Shown here: in pieces, positions 33,127-43,023 of the stretch
How positions within the stretch are numbered: the first letter of the stretch is position 1
Layout of the letters: every line of letters starts with the position of its first letter
NCBI RefSeq assembly: GCF_014384795.1
Contig: NZ_JACRSR010000001.1
Coordinates: 930,001-994,000 of the forward strand
Direction of reading: 5' to 3'
Origin: Gehongia tenuis
GTDB lineage: Bacteria; Bacillota; Clostridia; Christensenellales; NSJ-53
DNA length: 64,000 nt
Program-made: the position numbers and the translations under genes
Notes under the pieces: generated by a model
Databases searched by the model: none
What the model saw: only the letters and a program-made list of their open reading frames with translations
What the model was told of the DNA's origin: nothing

Positions 33127-33913
33127 AGGCGAAAGACTGGATGTATACCTGGCGGAAACGGGGCTTGCTGCCAGCCGCGAAAAGGCTCGGGCGCTCATCA
33201 TGGCGGGTGAGGTCTATGTCAATAATGAACCCGCCGCCAAGCCGTCCCTCCTGATCACGGAAAAGGATGAGGTCCGCATCAAGGCCCAGCTTCCCTATGT
33301 CAGCCGCGGAGGATTGAAGCTGGAGAAAGCCATGGTTGCTTTTCCCATCGATTTGCAGGACAAAATCTGTATCGATATCGGCGCTTCCACCGGCGGTTTC
33401 ACCGACTGCATGCTGCAAAAAGGAGCCCGCAAAGTCTATTCGGTGGATGTGGGCTATGGTCAGCTGGACTATAAACTGCGCACCGATCCCCGGGTGGTGG
33501 TGATGGAGCGGACCAACGCCCGCTTTTTAAGCCAGGATACCGTGCCCGATCCCATTGAGTTTGCCAGCATCGATGTATCCTTCATCTCCCTGAAGCTCAT
33601 CTTTCCCGCGCTGCACGGCCTCATGGCTCCGGATGGGCACTGTGTGGCGCTCATTAAGCCGCAATTTGAAGCGGGACGGGAGAAGGTGGGCAAGAACGGT
33701 GTGGTTCGGGATGCTGCCGTTCACCGGGAAGTGATCTCTGGAACTTTGGACGCCGCCCAGGATTTGGGATTTTATCCACTGGGTTTGACATATTCACCGA
33801 TTAAGGGCCCCAAAGGCAACATCGAATTCCTGGTTTATTTGGCGATAAATCCCGAAAAATCAATGGAATTTGACGTGGAAACAATTTTAAGGGAAGCGCA
33901 TAGTTTGGCTTGA
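33113..33913 (+). CDS. tlyA: TlyA-family rRNA 2'-O-methyltransferase
   Basis: This 266-residue protein has an N-terminal S4 RNA-binding domain (ERLDVYLAETGLAASREKARALI) and an FtsJ-like Rossmann domain with SRGGLKLEKA, DIGASTGGFTDCMLQKGA and LIKPQFEAGRE. TlyA methylates 16S/23S rRNA riboses (capreomycin sensitivity). The start lies inside the dxs 3' end. Confidence 0.92.
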   Translation: MTQAKGERLDVYLAETGLAASREKARALIMAGEVYVNNEPAAKPSLLITEKDEVRIKAQLPYVSRGGLKLEKAMVAFPIDLQDKICIDIGASTGGFTDCMLQKGARKVYSVDVGYGQLDYKLRTDPRVVVMERTNARFLSQDTVPDPIEFASIDVSFISLKLIFPALHGLMAPDGHCVALIKPQFEAGREKVGKNGVVRDAAVHREVISGTLDAAQDLGFYPLGLTYSPIKGPKGNIEFLVYLAINPEKSMEFDVETILREAHSLA

Positions 33914-33959
33914 TAAATGTATAATTATGCGGTATGATGATGGAGGAAGGAGCGCTTTC

Positions 33960-34823
33960 ATGCCCACAATCGGAATTTTTGTCAATTTGCAGAAGGACCG
34001 CTATTTGGATGTGACCCGTCAGCTCGTGGATGAGCTCACCCATCAGCAGGCGGACTTTTATCTGGAAACTTCCATCGCGGCCGCCCTTCAGATACCCGAG
34101 TTTGGAATGGAAGAGGAGGAGCTGTACCGAAACTGCCAGGTGCTCATGGCCCTTGGCGGAGACGGCACGATTCTTGGCGTAGCCCGAAGAGCCGCGCCCA
34201 TCGGCATTCCCATCGCCGGGATCAATCTTGGCCGAATGGGTTTTCTGACGGAGATCGAGATTGGTGACCTCAAAAAGGTGGTCCGGCAGATTCTGGCGGG
34301 CCGCTACGAGGTGGAACACCGTATGATGCTGGCGGCCAAGGTCACAGGGCCAAACCGCCCCGAACCCCTGGAGATCCAATGCGCCATGAACGACCTGATG
34401 GTGACCCGTCATTCGGTCAACCGCATGCTGAGGGTGGTCCTTGAAGCCAACAACGGACTGTTGGACCGTTTTTCCGGGGATGGTGTGGTGATCGCATCGC
34501 CCACCGGCTCGACGGGGTATTCCCTGTCCGCCGGCGGACCTATCGTGGACCCGCTTTTGCCCTGCATGGTGGTCACGCCCATCTGCGCCCATACCCTGCA
34601 TTCAAGAAGCATGGTGCTCTCCCGCGACGAGGAGATCCGAATCCGGGCGGCGAGGCCGGAGGAGGCCATGCTGCTCATGGTGGACGGGCAGGAAAGCTAC
34701 GCGATCTTCCCGGGCGACGAAATTGCCGTTGCCCGATCCCCATACGAAGCTTTGTTCCTTAGACTGCAGGCACGGGATTTCTATTCCCTGGTCCGCAACA
34801 AGTTGTGGGAGTGGAGCCAATAG
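33960..34823 (+). CDS. nadK: NAD kinase
   Basis: This 287-residue NAD(+)/ATP kinase has the GGDGT motif (LMALGGDGTILGVARR), NLGRMGFLTE, the NE-type segment CAMNDLMVTRH and SPTGSTGYSLSAGGPI. ATG at 33960 is seven bases after AAGGAG. A TATAAT at 33920-33925 may be a -10 box but lacks a good -35. Confidence 0.95.
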   Translation: MPTIGIFVNLQKDRYLDVTRQLVDELTHQQADFYLETSIAAALQIPEFGMEEEELYRNCQVLMALGGDGTILGVARRAAPIGIPIAGINLGRMGFLTEIEIGDLKKVVRQILAGRYEVEHRMMLAAKVTGPNRPEPLEIQCAMNDLMVTRHSVNRMLRVVLEANNGLLDRFSGDGVVIASPTGSTGYSLSAGGPIVDPLLPCMVVTPICAHTLHSRSMVLSRDEEIRIRAARPEEAMLLMVDGQESYAIFPGDEIAVARSPYEALFLRLQARDFYSLVRNKLWEWSQ

Positions 34824-34833
34824 GAGGTCGTCA

Positions 34834-35283
34834 ATGAAAACAGAACGTCATGCTGCTATTTTGGACATCATTCAATCAAAAGATATTGAAACCCAGGAGG
34901 ATTTGGCGGAAGAACTGCGAAATCACAATATTGCAGTGACGCAGGCCACCGTATCCCGGGATATCAAGGAGCTTCGCCTTATCAAGGTGATGGGGGCGAA
35001 CAAACGCTATAAATATGCCGCCAACACTCGGGCGAATGCGGTGCAGATGGAACGCTTGGTGAGGCTTTTCAAGGAATCCACCGTGAGCGTGGATGCCGCA
35101 AGCAATCTCATCGTCATCAAGACCCTGTCGGGAAGCGCCAATGCCGCGGCCTCTGTGGTGGATGCCATGCATATTACGGGGATCATCGGCTGCATCGCCG
35201 GCGACGATACCATTCTGGTCATTCTAAAAGAGGTGAGCCAGGTGGAATCCGCCCTGCAGCAATTCAAAGAGATGATGAAATAG
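34834..35283 (+). CDS. argR: Arginine repressor ArgR/AhrC
   Basis: This 149-residue repressor has the winged helix-turn-helix VTQATVSRDIKELRLIKV and the C-terminal arginine-binding oligomerisation domain (GTIAGDDTI-like IAGDDTILVI). ATG follows AGGAGG by seven bases. It sits 11 bp upstream of recN, the same pair as ahrC-recN in Bacillus. Confidence 0.94.
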   Translation: MKTERHAAILDIIQSKDIETQEDLAEELRNHNIAVTQATVSRDIKELRLIKVMGANKRYKYAANTRANAVQMERLVRLFKESTVSVDAASNLIVIKTLSGSANAAASVVDAMHITGIIGCIAGDDTILVILKEVSQVESALQQFKEMMK

Positions 35284-35294
35284 AAGGGGATTTC

Positions 35295-37004
35295 ATGCTT
35301 TTTCATCTGGCCATCAGGGATATTGCCCTAATCGAGCATTTGGAGATCGACTTTGCGCCCGGTCTCAACGTTCTCACCGGGGAAACCGGCGCAGGCAAAT
35401 CCATCATTATCGATGCTGTAAACTTGGCCATTGGCGGGCGGGCGGAGCGTGAGCTCATTCGTAACGGCCAAACCAAGGCCAGTGTGGACGCCGCTTTTGA
35501 AGTGGATGAACGGCATATTGCCGACTTGATGAAGGCGTCGGGGATTGAACTGGAGGACAGCACGGTCATTCTCTCCCGGCAAATCGCCATGAATGGCCGG
35601 AATCTTTGCCGTATCAACGGTCAGATGGTCCCGCTGTCCCTGCTTAGGGCGGTGGGCGAGCGGCTGCTCGACATTCACGGCCAGCATGAACATCAGTACC
35701 TGATGGATGCCGGAAGGCATATCGGATTTTTGGATGCCCAGGGCGATGACGCTTTCCGGGCGCAGCTGGCCAAGGTGGCGGAGCTTTACGCGTCCTGGCG
35801 GGCCGCAGTGCAAAAGCTGAAAAAACTGCGGGAGAATCAGGCTGAGCGCGCTCGGCGTCTGGATATCCTTTCCTTTCAGATCAGCGAAATCGAAGAGGCG
35901 GCTCTCTCCTCCGGGGAGGAGGAGGAACTGTCCCGCCAGCGGCTTCTGCTGCAAAACAGTGAGCGGATTTCCTCCGCGCTTAACGAGGCCTATCATTTCA
36001 TCTATGCCTCCAGTGATATGCCCGCCCTCACGGCGGTGCAGGAGGCCATGGACGCTTTTGATACCATTGCCGCCATGGACGACGCCTTTGAAGCCATGAA
36101 AACCCGGATCAGCGAGGTCTACTACCAGCTGGAGGATATCTCCCTTGAGCTTCGCCCCATGCGGGAGAGCATGGAGCTCGACCCCCAGGAGCTGGACGGT
36201 GTGGAGGAGCGATTGGAGCTCATTCGCAAGCTGGAACGAAAATACGGCAGGAATATTGACGAGGTGCTCGCCTTCTTAGCCGATGCACGGGAACAGTATG
36301 AGGGTCTCATCCATCTGGATGAGGATTTGGAAACGCTGGGCGCGGAATGTGACCGGAGGGAAAAGGAGCTCTATGCCGCTTCCCTCGCGCTCTCCAAGGC
36401 CCGGGAAAAATTGGCGCGCCGTCTGGAAAAAGCTGTTTTAAAGCAGCTTCAGGAACTGGATATGGGAAAGAGCCGTTTTGAGGTGAGGGACAGACGGCCC
36501 GGCGGGCCTGAGGAAGCTTCCAACGCTTACACCGCTTCCGGCTTTGATGAAATTGAGTTTTATATTTCCACCAACCCCGGCGAACCGCTGAAACCCATAG
36601 CCAAGGTGGCTTCCGGCGGTGAACTCTCTCGGCTTATGCTGGCCATCAAGACGGTTGCCGCCGAGGTGGACGAGGTGGAAACGCTTATCTTTGACGAGGT
36701 GGACACGGGCATCAGCGGCACCACGGGACAGAAGGTTGCCCTCAAGATGTCCGAAATTGCCGCCTACCGCCAGGTGATCTCGGTAACGCATCTGCCTCAG
36801 ATCGCGGCCATGGCCGATGAGCATCTTTCGGTGCAAAAAACGAGTGACGATGTTAAATCCAGTGTATGTGTGGCGTCGCTGGACGAGGATGGTAAAATAC
36901 GGGAAGTGGCTAGGCTGGCCGGCGGTCTTTTGAATGAGGCCGGGCTCCGGCACGGACGGGAGCTTATTTTAAATGCAAAGGCGCTCAAAGCCCAGAAAAC
37001 CTAA
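35295..37004 (+). CDS. recN: DNA repair protein RecN
   Basis: This 569-residue SMC-like ATPase has Walker A GETGAGKS (residues 29-36), coiled coils at about 150-370, signature KVASGGELSRLMLAIK and Walker B TLIFDEVDTGISG. It acts in double-strand break repair. Normal full length. Confidence 0.96.
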   Translation: MLFHLAIRDIALIEHLEIDFAPGLNVLTGETGAGKSIIIDAVNLAIGGRAERELIRNGQTKASVDAAFEVDERHIADLMKASGIELEDSTVILSRQIAMNGRNLCRINGQMVPLSLLRAVGERLLDIHGQHEHQYLMDAGRHIGFLDAQGDDAFRAQLAKVAELYASWRAAVQKLKKLRENQAERARRLDILSFQISEIEEAALSSGEEEELSRQRLLLQNSERISSALNEAYHFIYASSDMPALTAVQEAMDAFDTIAAMDDAFEAMKTRISEVYYQLEDISLELRPMRESMELDPQELDGVEERLELIRKLERKYGRNIDEVLAFLADAREQYEGLIHLDEDLETLGAECDRREKELYAASLALSKAREKLARRLEKAVLKQLQELDMGKSRFEVRDRRPGGPEEASNAYTASGFDEIEFYISTNPGEPLKPIAKVASGGELSRLMLAIKTVAAEVDEVETLIFDEVDTGISGTTGQKVALKMSEIAAYRQVISVTHLPQIAAMADEHLSVQKTSDDVKSSVCVASLDEDGKIREVARLAGGLLNEAGLRHGRELILNAKALKAQKT

Positions 37005-37116
37005 CCATGTTTGCTATGATTATGCAATTTTAACCGTACATGACATCCCCGCAAACGGAATAATTTGTCCTACTTCCGGCACACTATAGAAATAGAAAAA
37101 CAAAGGAAGTGTGGGA

Positions 37117-38400
37117 ATGCGGGAGACTTGGAAGAAACGTTTAGGCATAACGCTGGCAGCGCTGGTAACGCTGCTTAATTTTTCCGCCCCGGTGCAGCTC
37201 ATCAAGAACATTCCGGACGAGCTGCGCGTGCTGGACGGTCAATCCTATGCCATCAATTTTAATCTGCCCGGCGGGATCGAAGTCAAGGGTGAAAACGTCG
37301 AGGTGGTGGGCTCCACTGCCGGACAAACCCTGGCCGAAGTGAACGACGGTCATACGCCGCTGGAGCTCAAATCAAGCGGCAGTTCGGGACAGCTGGAGCT
37401 GTCCTTATTCGGCATACTGCCTCTCAAGACCATCGATGTGAAGGTCATCGAATCCCAGTCCCTTTTGGTGGGCGGCCAGTCCATTGGCGTCACGCTGTAT
37501 ACAAGGGGCGCTTTGGTGGTGGGAACCGCGGAGATCACCGATGAGAATGGCGATCTGCATAATCCCGCCCAGGAGGCCGGACTTTTGCCGGGTGACGTGA
37601 TTATCTCCGCGGAGGGGATGACCATTGAGGATTCCGAGCACCTGTCTCAAATCATATCCAATTCCAAAAGTGAAAGCATACCGCTGACGGTTGAACGAAA
37701 CGGTGAAACGCTGGAGATCTCCATTACGCCGGTCAAGGACATGCTGGACGACACCATGCGTCTTGGCATCTGGGTGCGGGACAGCACGGCAGGTGTGGGT
37801 ACGCTGTCCTTCTGTGATCCCACCACCATGAAATTTGGCGCACTGGGCCATGCCATCACCGATCTTGACACGGGAACCACCCTCACGGTAAAGGATGGAG
37901 AGATCATGCATTCCCGGATCTTGGATGTGACCAAAGGCGAACGCGGGCAGCCCGGCGAACTCAAAGGGACCTTTTTGGATAACCAAGAGGTGATGGGCTC
38001 CATCTCCAAAAACACCCAGTTTGGCCTATACGGCACCTGCTATGATCTTCCGGAAAACCCCATCTATCCGGACCCCCTGCCCATCGGCGTACAGAGCATG
38101 GTGACCGCCGGACCTGCCACCATTTTGACCACTCTGGACGATGAAGGCATCAAGGAGTATGACTGCGAAATCGTGGAGGTGAACCGTCAGAGCAAACCCA
38201 CCGCCAAGGGCATGGTGGTCAAGATCACCGACAAGGATCTTCTGGAGCGCACCGGCGGCATCGTGCAGGGGATGAGCGGCAGTCCCATCATCCAGAACGG
38301 GCGGATTGTGGGCGCCATAACCCATGTGTTTATCAACGATCCCACCCGAGGCTATGGCATCTTCATCGAATGGATGCTGAGCGAAGCCAACAGCGAATAG
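37117..38400 (+). CDS. spoIVB: Stage IV sporulation protein B (S55 serine protease)
   Basis: This 427-residue protein has an N-terminal transmembrane/signal segment (about 5-22), a PDZ domain (about 135-205, with QEAGLLPGDVIISAEG) and an S55 protease domain. The catalytic histidine is in ALGHAITD and the serine in QGMSGSPIIQNGRIVGA. Secreted from the forespore, SpoIVB triggers pro-sigma-K processing by SpoIVFB in the mother cell, consistent with the pro-sequence retained on sigK here. ATG at 37117 is nine bases after AAGGA (GTG at 37111 is too close). Confidence 0.95.
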   Translation: MRETWKKRLGITLAALVTLLNFSAPVQLIKNIPDELRVLDGQSYAINFNLPGGIEVKGENVEVVGSTAGQTLAEVNDGHTPLELKSSGSSGQLELSLFGILPLKTIDVKVIESQSLLVGGQSIGVTLYTRGALVVGTAEITDENGDLHNPAQEAGLLPGDVIISAEGMTIEDSEHLSQIISNSKSESIPLTVERNGETLEISITPVKDMLDDTMRLGIWVRDSTAGVGTLSFCDPTTMKFGALGHAITDLDTGTTLTVKDGEIMHSRILDVTKGERGQPGELKGTFLDNQEVMGSISKNTQFGLYGTCYDLPENPIYPDPLPIGVQSMVTAGPATILTTLDDEGIKEYDCEIVEVNRQSKPTAKGMVVKITDKDLLERTGGIVQGMSGSPIIQNGRIVGAITHVFINDPTRGYGIFIEWMLSEANSE

Positions 38401-38426
38401 ATACGGCAAGATTTGCTGAATTTAAA

Positions 38427-38453
38427 AGGAAATATTGCCGGTTTAATCGAATA
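38427..38453 (+). promoter_or_regulatory. Candidate sigma-H promoter of spo0A
   Basis: AGGAAAT (38427-38433), 12 bp, ATCGAATA (38446-38453), close to the sigma-H consensus RnAGGAwWW-N11/12-RnnGAATww. Bacillus spo0A is activated from a sigma-H promoter at the start of sporulation. No clear 0A box was found. Confidence 0.55.
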
Positions 38454-38511
38454 GATATGCTCAACAGTATATGATATATTCCAGATTAATGAGGATAGGG
38501 GAATGATGTAG

Positions 38512-39288
38512 ATGGATGCAATCCGAATGGTCATCGCTGATGATAATCCTGAGTTTGTCCAGGTATTGGAGCAGGCCGTTGATCAGCAGGAGGGCTTTGA
38601 AATTGTGGGGCTCGCGGCCAACGGTTTGGAAGCGGTGGAGCTTGTGGAACAGCGTCATCCGGATGTTCTCATCGTGGATCTGGTCATGCCGGTTCTTGAC
38701 GGCATGGGGGTGCTGGAATATACGCTGAAGCTTCCCTACCGCAAGGATTTCAAGATCATCGTCCTGTCCGCTATGGGCAACGACAACATCACCCAGCGGG
38801 CCATTGCCCTCGGCGCCGATTATTTTATGATCAAGCCTTTTGATCTCCACACCTTCCTGACCCGGGTACGGGAGGTTTGTCTGGGCCCCGATGCCGAGCC
38901 CGGCGCAGTTTTTGGCCGCAACGCGCTGCCGCTCAACGCACCGCTGGAGGCTGAGATCACCCACATGCTTCAGGAGATTGGCATTCCGGCCCATATCAAG
39001 GGTTATCAGTATCTCAGGGATGCCCTCATGCTGACCGTACGCGATACCCGTTTTCTGAGCGGCATCACCAAGGAACTCTATCCAAAAGTGGCTGAGAAAT
39101 ATGATTCCACCACCAGCCGTGTGGAGCGGGCTATCCGTCACGCCATTGAGGTTGCCTGGAACCGGGGCCAGATGGAAATCATTAACGACATGTTTGGCTA
39201 TACCGTGCAGGAGGAGAAGGGCAAGCCCACCAATTCTGAATTTATCGCAATGCTTGTGGACAAGATTCGTATGCAGCACCATATGTAG
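38512..39288 (+). CDS. spo0A: Sporulation master regulator Spo0A
   Basis: This 258-residue response regulator has a receiver domain with acidic pocket D10/D11, phosphoacceptor D56 ([12 protein letters not shown]) and switch lysine in MIKPF. The C-terminal Spo0A DNA-binding domain contains [21 protein letters not shown], diagnostic for Spo0A. It controls entry into sporulation. It follows spoIVB as in nearly all endospore formers. Confidence 0.97.
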   Translation: MDAIRMVIADDNPEFVQVLEQAVDQQEGFEIVGLAANGLEAVELVEQRHPDVLIVDLVMPVLDGMGVLEYTLKLPYRKDFKIIVLSAMGNDNITQRAIALGADYFMIKPFDLHTFLTRVREVCLGPDAEPGAVFGRNALPLNAPLEAEITHMLQEIGIPAHIKGYQYLRDALMLTVRDTRFLSGITKELYPKVAEKYDSTTSRVERAIRHAIEVAWNRGQMEIINDMFGYTVQEEKGKPTNSEFIAMLVDKIRMQHHM

Positions 39289-39291
39289 GCG

Positions 39292-39320
39292 ACATAATCG
39301 GCCCGTCCCGTGCATAATCT
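39292..39320 (+). promoter_or_regulatory. Sigma-E-type promoter of spoIIM
   Basis: ACATAAT (39292-39298), 14 bp, CATAATCT (39313-39320). The spacing is the same as at spoIIIA in this window. Bacillus spoIIM is sigma-E-dependent. Confidence 0.55.
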
Positions 39321-39350
39321 TCTATAGATGCACAAAGGAGGGCTTTTATC

Positions 39351-39938
39351 TTGGATCGAGTGGGGGACAAAGGATTCCGTTGGATCAAGAGCAATTTAGC
39401 CGCCTACATCGCGGTGCTCTTTTTTTTCTTCATTGGTTTGGCGAGTGGAGCTTACACCGCGAAAGCCCTGCCTTCCGCTGAAAAGGCGGATCTGACGGGA
39501 TACGTAGTGAACGCTGGCGCTTTGGAAACCCATAGGGGCGAGGCTTTTTGGACTTCCCTGTCCAATAATCTCAAAACTTTTGGGCTGATCACCCTCGGTT
39601 CTCTATTTTGGCTGGGCTCGGCGCTGGTGGTCATCAGCGTGCTCGTTCGGGGCTTTGTGCTGGGCTTTACGGTGGCTGTGCTGGGAACGCTGGGCGCCCA
39701 GGGCCTGGGATTATCCCTCATTGCGGTTTGGCTTCCCAATGTTCTATTGGTTCCCATTTTGGCCACCTTTGCCGTATACGCTCTGTCCACGGCACTGGGC
39801 CGCAAAAAGGGGCGGGCCAAGACCAAACCGTCCTTGGAGCATCATCTTCTCATCTGCGGGCTGTTTTTCCTTTCTACCCTGGTGGTGTCGGTCATTGAAG
39901 TCTATTTGGTGCCGCCGCTGATGCAGCTTTTGGTATAA
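39351..39938 (+). CDS. spoIIM: Stage II sporulation protein M
   Basis: This 195-residue polytopic membrane protein (about five transmembrane segments) has IAVLFFFFIGLASGAYTAKALP at the start and LLICGLFFLSTLVVSVIEVYLVPPLM at the end, matching SpoIIM. It is part of the SpoIID/M/P engulfment machine. The start is TTG, eight bases after AAAGGAGGG. Confidence 0.92.
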   Translation: MDRVGDKGFRWIKSNLAAYIAVLFFFFIGLASGAYTAKALPSAEKADLTGYVVNAGALETHRGEAFWTSLSNNLKTFGLITLGSLFWLGSALVVISVLVRGFVLGFTVAVLGTLGAQGLGLSLIAVWLPNVLLVPILATFAVYALSTALGRKKGRAKTKPSLEHHLLICGLFFLSTLVVSVIEVYLVPPLMQLLV

Positions 39939-39992
39939 TTTTTACAATCTGTCTGCAAATTGGGTCAAAAAAAAGGAATTTTGAAAACACCG

Positions 39993-40021
39993 TTGAATAT
40001 TAAAGTTCTGTAAACTATTTA
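39993..40021 (+). promoter_or_regulatory. Possible promoter of xerD
   Basis: TTGAAT (39993-39998), 17 bp, TATTTA (40016-40021), in an AT-rich 126-bp intergenic stretch. The -10 is weak. Confidence 0.4.
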
Positions 40022-40064
40022 TGTTAAGAAAAAAAGAAACACGTAATAGAGGGAGCATGGGGAA

Positions 40065-40946
40065 ATGGACCGCATCCTGGAAAAGTTCTGTACCTACCTT
40101 GCCAAGGAAAAGCAAGTATCCACCAACACGCTGGAGTGTTATGGACGTGACGTGCGTCAATATTTAGATTATTTGACTGCTGAGAAAATGTCCTATGTGG
40201 ATGTAAACCAGGATGATGTTATGAATTATGTGGACTCGTTGCGTGCTCAGGGCGTGTCCAATGCCACATTATTGCGTAAATTTTCATCACTTCGCGGTTT
40301 TTTTCAGTTTCTGACGGGCAGCGGCCTTATTGCCAGCGATCCCACGGCGCAGATCAAGCTGCCGCGCAGCGAAAAGAAGCTGCCTAAGGCCATGAGCACC
40401 CAGGATGTCAACAACCTTTTAAATCAGCCCAACCCCGACGAGGTGAAGGGGCTTCGGGATAAGTGCATGCTGGAGCTGCTCTACGCCACTGGCATCCGGG
40501 TAACCGAACTTATCGAGCTCAACGTGGAGGATATTCTGCTTCCACTGCATATGATCCGCTGCAATACGGGGGACAAGCGGCGCACCATACCCATTGGTTC
40601 GGTGGCTATCAAGTATTTGACCCAATATCTGCAAAAATCAAGGACCAAGCTTGTGAAGGATCCCGAGGAAAGGGCGCTGTTCATCAATCTGCAGGGTTCG
40701 CGCCTCACCCGTCAGGGATTCTGGAAGATCATCAAATATTATGCCCAGAAGGCCCATATCGAAGGGGATATCACGCCCCATACCCTGCGGCATTCCTTTG
40801 CCGTCCATCTTTTGGACAACGGCGCGGATATTCATGCCGTGCAGGAGATGCTGGGACACGCCGATATTTCCACCACCCAGGTCTACATCAAGATGCTGGG
40901 CGGACACTTGAGTGAGGTTTATAAAAAGGCCCACCCTCGGGCATGA
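40065..40946 (+). CDS. xerD: Tyrosine recombinase XerD
   Basis: This 293-residue protein has an N-terminal core-binding SAM-like domain and a catalytic domain with the full RKHRHY-type set: R145 (ATGIRVTEL), K171 region, H239 and R242 (HTLRHSF), H265 (MLGHADIS) and Y274 (TQVYIK). It resolves chromosome dimers at dif. Its position before deoB-punA-dacF is the Bacillus xerD (ripX) position. Confidence 0.93.
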   Translation: MDRILEKFCTYLAKEKQVSTNTLECYGRDVRQYLDYLTAEKMSYVDVNQDDVMNYVDSLRAQGVSNATLLRKFSSLRGFFQFLTGSGLIASDPTAQIKLPRSEKKLPKAMSTQDVNNLLNQPNPDEVKGLRDKCMLELLYATGIRVTELIELNVEDILLPLHMIRCNTGDKRRTIPIGSVAIKYLTQYLQKSRTKLVKDPEERALFINLQGSRLTRQGFWKIIKYYAQKAHIEGDITPHTLRHSFAVHLLDNGADIHAVQEMLGHADISTTQVYIKMLGGHLSEVYKKAHPRA

Positions 40947-40967
40947 TGTCATTAGGAGGGGATAGCT

Positions 40968-42122
40968 ATGGCAAAAAAAGCCGTTTTAATCGTTTTGGAC
41001 AGCGTGGGCATTGGCGCCGCTCCCGATGCGGCCGCCTTTGGAGATGAGGGTTCGGATACGCTGGGCCATGTTCTGCAATTTCATGATTTTTCTTTGCCCA
41101 ATCTGAGAAGGATGGGGCTTTTTAATATCCAGGGAACGTCGTTTTATGACCCGGTTCCGTCACCCGCAGCCGCCTATGGGAAGGGCCGTGAACTCTCCCG
41201 GGGCAAGGACACGACCACCGGCCACTGGGAGATGGCGGGCGTGCCGCTGGACCGTCCTTTTCCCACCTATCCGGATGGGTTCCCGGCGGATGTCATGGAG
41301 GCCTTTGAGGCGGCCATCGGCACGAAAACCCTGGGAAATACGGTGGCTTCCGGTACCCAAATCATTGAGGAACTGGGCGATGAACATGTAAAAACCGGCT
41401 ATCCCATCGTCTATACTTCGGCGGACAGCGTCTTTCAAGTGGCGGCTCACGAGGAGATCATTCCCCTGGAACGGCTTTATAAAATATGCCAGACTGCCCG
41501 GAACATGATGGTGGGGGATCATGCCGTGGGCAGAGTGATCGCCCGGCCCTTCACCGGTACTTCCGGTCATTACACCCGCACCGCCAATCGAAGGGACTTT
41601 TCCCTCAATCCTCCAGGGCCCACCGTGCTGGATGAACTGCATAGAGCGGGATACACCACCGTGGGTGTTGGGAAGATCGGCGATATTTTCAACCGCAGGG
41701 GGCTCGATGAGGATCTGCACGCCAAGGGGAATCCGGCCTGTATGGCCGCCTGTCTTGCGAGGCTGGAGACGCTGGAGGAAGGGTTCATCTTTGTCAATCT
41801 CGTCGATTATGACATGCTCTACGGCCACAGGCGTGATCCCATGGGCTATGGCAGGGCCCTTGAGGCCTTCGACGCCTGGCTGCCCGGCCTGGAAAATCTG
41901 CTGGGCGGCGGACTTTTTATCGTGACGGCCGATCACGGCTGCGATCCCACCTTCCGCGGCACGGACCACACCCGGGAATATACGCCCATCCTCGCCCAGG
42001 GAGGGGGACTTATGCCGAGCAATCTTGGCGTCCGTTCCTCCTTTTCGGACATCGCCGCAACCATTTTGGACTATTTCGCCGTACCCGTCACCACTATGGG
42101 TACGTCCTTCTATCAAAAGTAA
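40968..42122 (+). CDS. deoB: Phosphopentomutase
   Basis: This 384-residue alkaline-phosphatase-superfamily enzyme interconverts ribose/deoxyribose 1- and 5-phosphates. Metal and active-site motifs are VLDSVGIGAAPDA, the threonine segment KDTTTGHWEMAG, GVGKIGDIF and VTADHGCDPTFRGTDHTREYTP. It precedes punA, the next step in nucleoside salvage. Confidence 0.96.
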   Translation: MAKKAVLIVLDSVGIGAAPDAAAFGDEGSDTLGHVLQFHDFSLPNLRRMGLFNIQGTSFYDPVPSPAAAYGKGRELSRGKDTTTGHWEMAGVPLDRPFPTYPDGFPADVMEAFEAAIGTKTLGNTVASGTQIIEELGDEHVKTGYPIVYTSADSVFQVAAHEEIIPLERLYKICQTARNMMVGDHAVGRVIARPFTGTSGHYTRTANRRDFSLNPPGPTVLDELHRAGYTTVGVGKIGDIFNRRGLDEDLHAKGNPACMAACLARLETLEEGFIFVNLVDYDMLYGHRRDPMGYGRALEAFDAWLPGLENLLGGGLFIVTADHGCDPTFRGTDHTREYTPILAQGGGLMPSNLGVRSSFSDIAATILDYFAVPVTTMGTSFYQK

Positions 42123-42135
42123 AGGGGGCATTGTC

Positions 42136-42948
42136 ATGGATTTACAACAAACAGCGGACAGGCTCACGGAGCGTTTGGGTCAAAGGGCCAAGCTGGGCAT
42201 TATTTTGGGATCCGGTCTGGGAGACTACTACGAGTCCATGACGGATACCATCGTCATACCTTATGGGGAGATCGAAGGCTTCCCCGAATCCACCGTGCCC
42301 GGACACGCCGGGGAGTGGATCATGGGCAGACTTTTTGGCATACCCACGGTAATGATGCGGGGGCGCTTCCACATCTACGAAGGGCATCCAGCGCAGATCG
42401 TGGCGCTGCCCATCCGGGTGATGCGGGCCATGGGCGTGGAAAAACTCATTGTCACCAATGCCTGCGGCGGCATTCGGGAAGACTTTGCGGCAGGGGATCT
42501 GATGCTGATCGAGGACCAGATCAATTTTGCCGGCTACAATCCTTTGATTGGACCCAATGACGAAAGGTGGGGGCCCCGGTTTCCCGATATGAGCCGGGCC
42601 TACGATCCATTTTTGCTTAAGCTCGCCCAGGAGGTAGCGGCTGATTTGGGGATTCCCCTTCAAAAGGGCGTTTATGCCATGATGAGCGGGCCTTCCTTCG
42701 AAACGCCGGCAGAGATCCGTATGCTGCGTGCTTTAGGCGCCGATGCGGTGGGGATGTCCACCGTGCCCGAGGTGATCGCGGCGAATCACTGCGGTATTCA
42801 GGTGCTTGGTATCTCCTGCGTGACCAACAAGGCCGCGGACGGCAAGGGCGAACCCCTCAATCATGAGGAGGTGCTGGAAGCGGGCCGGAGAGTGGCCGCA
42901 TCCTTCCGGAAGCTTCTCAACGGCATCACCAAAAGGCTCACTTTTTAA
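42136..42948 (+). CDS. punA: Purine-nucleoside phosphorylase
   Basis: This 270-residue trimeric-type PNP has GIILGSGLGDYY, GRFHIYEGHP, NACGGIREDF and MMSGPSFETPAEIRMLRALGADAVGMSTVPEV. It cleaves purine (deoxy)nucleosides with phosphate. ATG at 42136, eight bases after AAGGGGG and 13 bp after deoB. Confidence 0.96.
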   Translation: MDLQQTADRLTERLGQRAKLGIILGSGLGDYYESMTDTIVIPYGEIEGFPESTVPGHAGEWIMGRLFGIPTVMMRGRFHIYEGHPAQIVALPIRVMRAMGVEKLIVTNACGGIREDFAAGDLMLIEDQINFAGYNPLIGPNDERWGPRFPDMSRAYDPFLLKLAQEVAADLGIPLQKGVYAMMSGPSFETPAEIRMLRALGADAVGMSTVPEVIAANHCGIQVLGISCVTNKAADGKGEPLNHEEVLEAGRRVAASFRKLLNGITKRLTF

Positions 42949-43023
42949 CAGGGTTGTCATGGAAAAGGCAGTGTTTGCATAGCCATTCTTTTAGGGAATT
43001 GTTTAAAAGAAGGGGGCTCTCCC

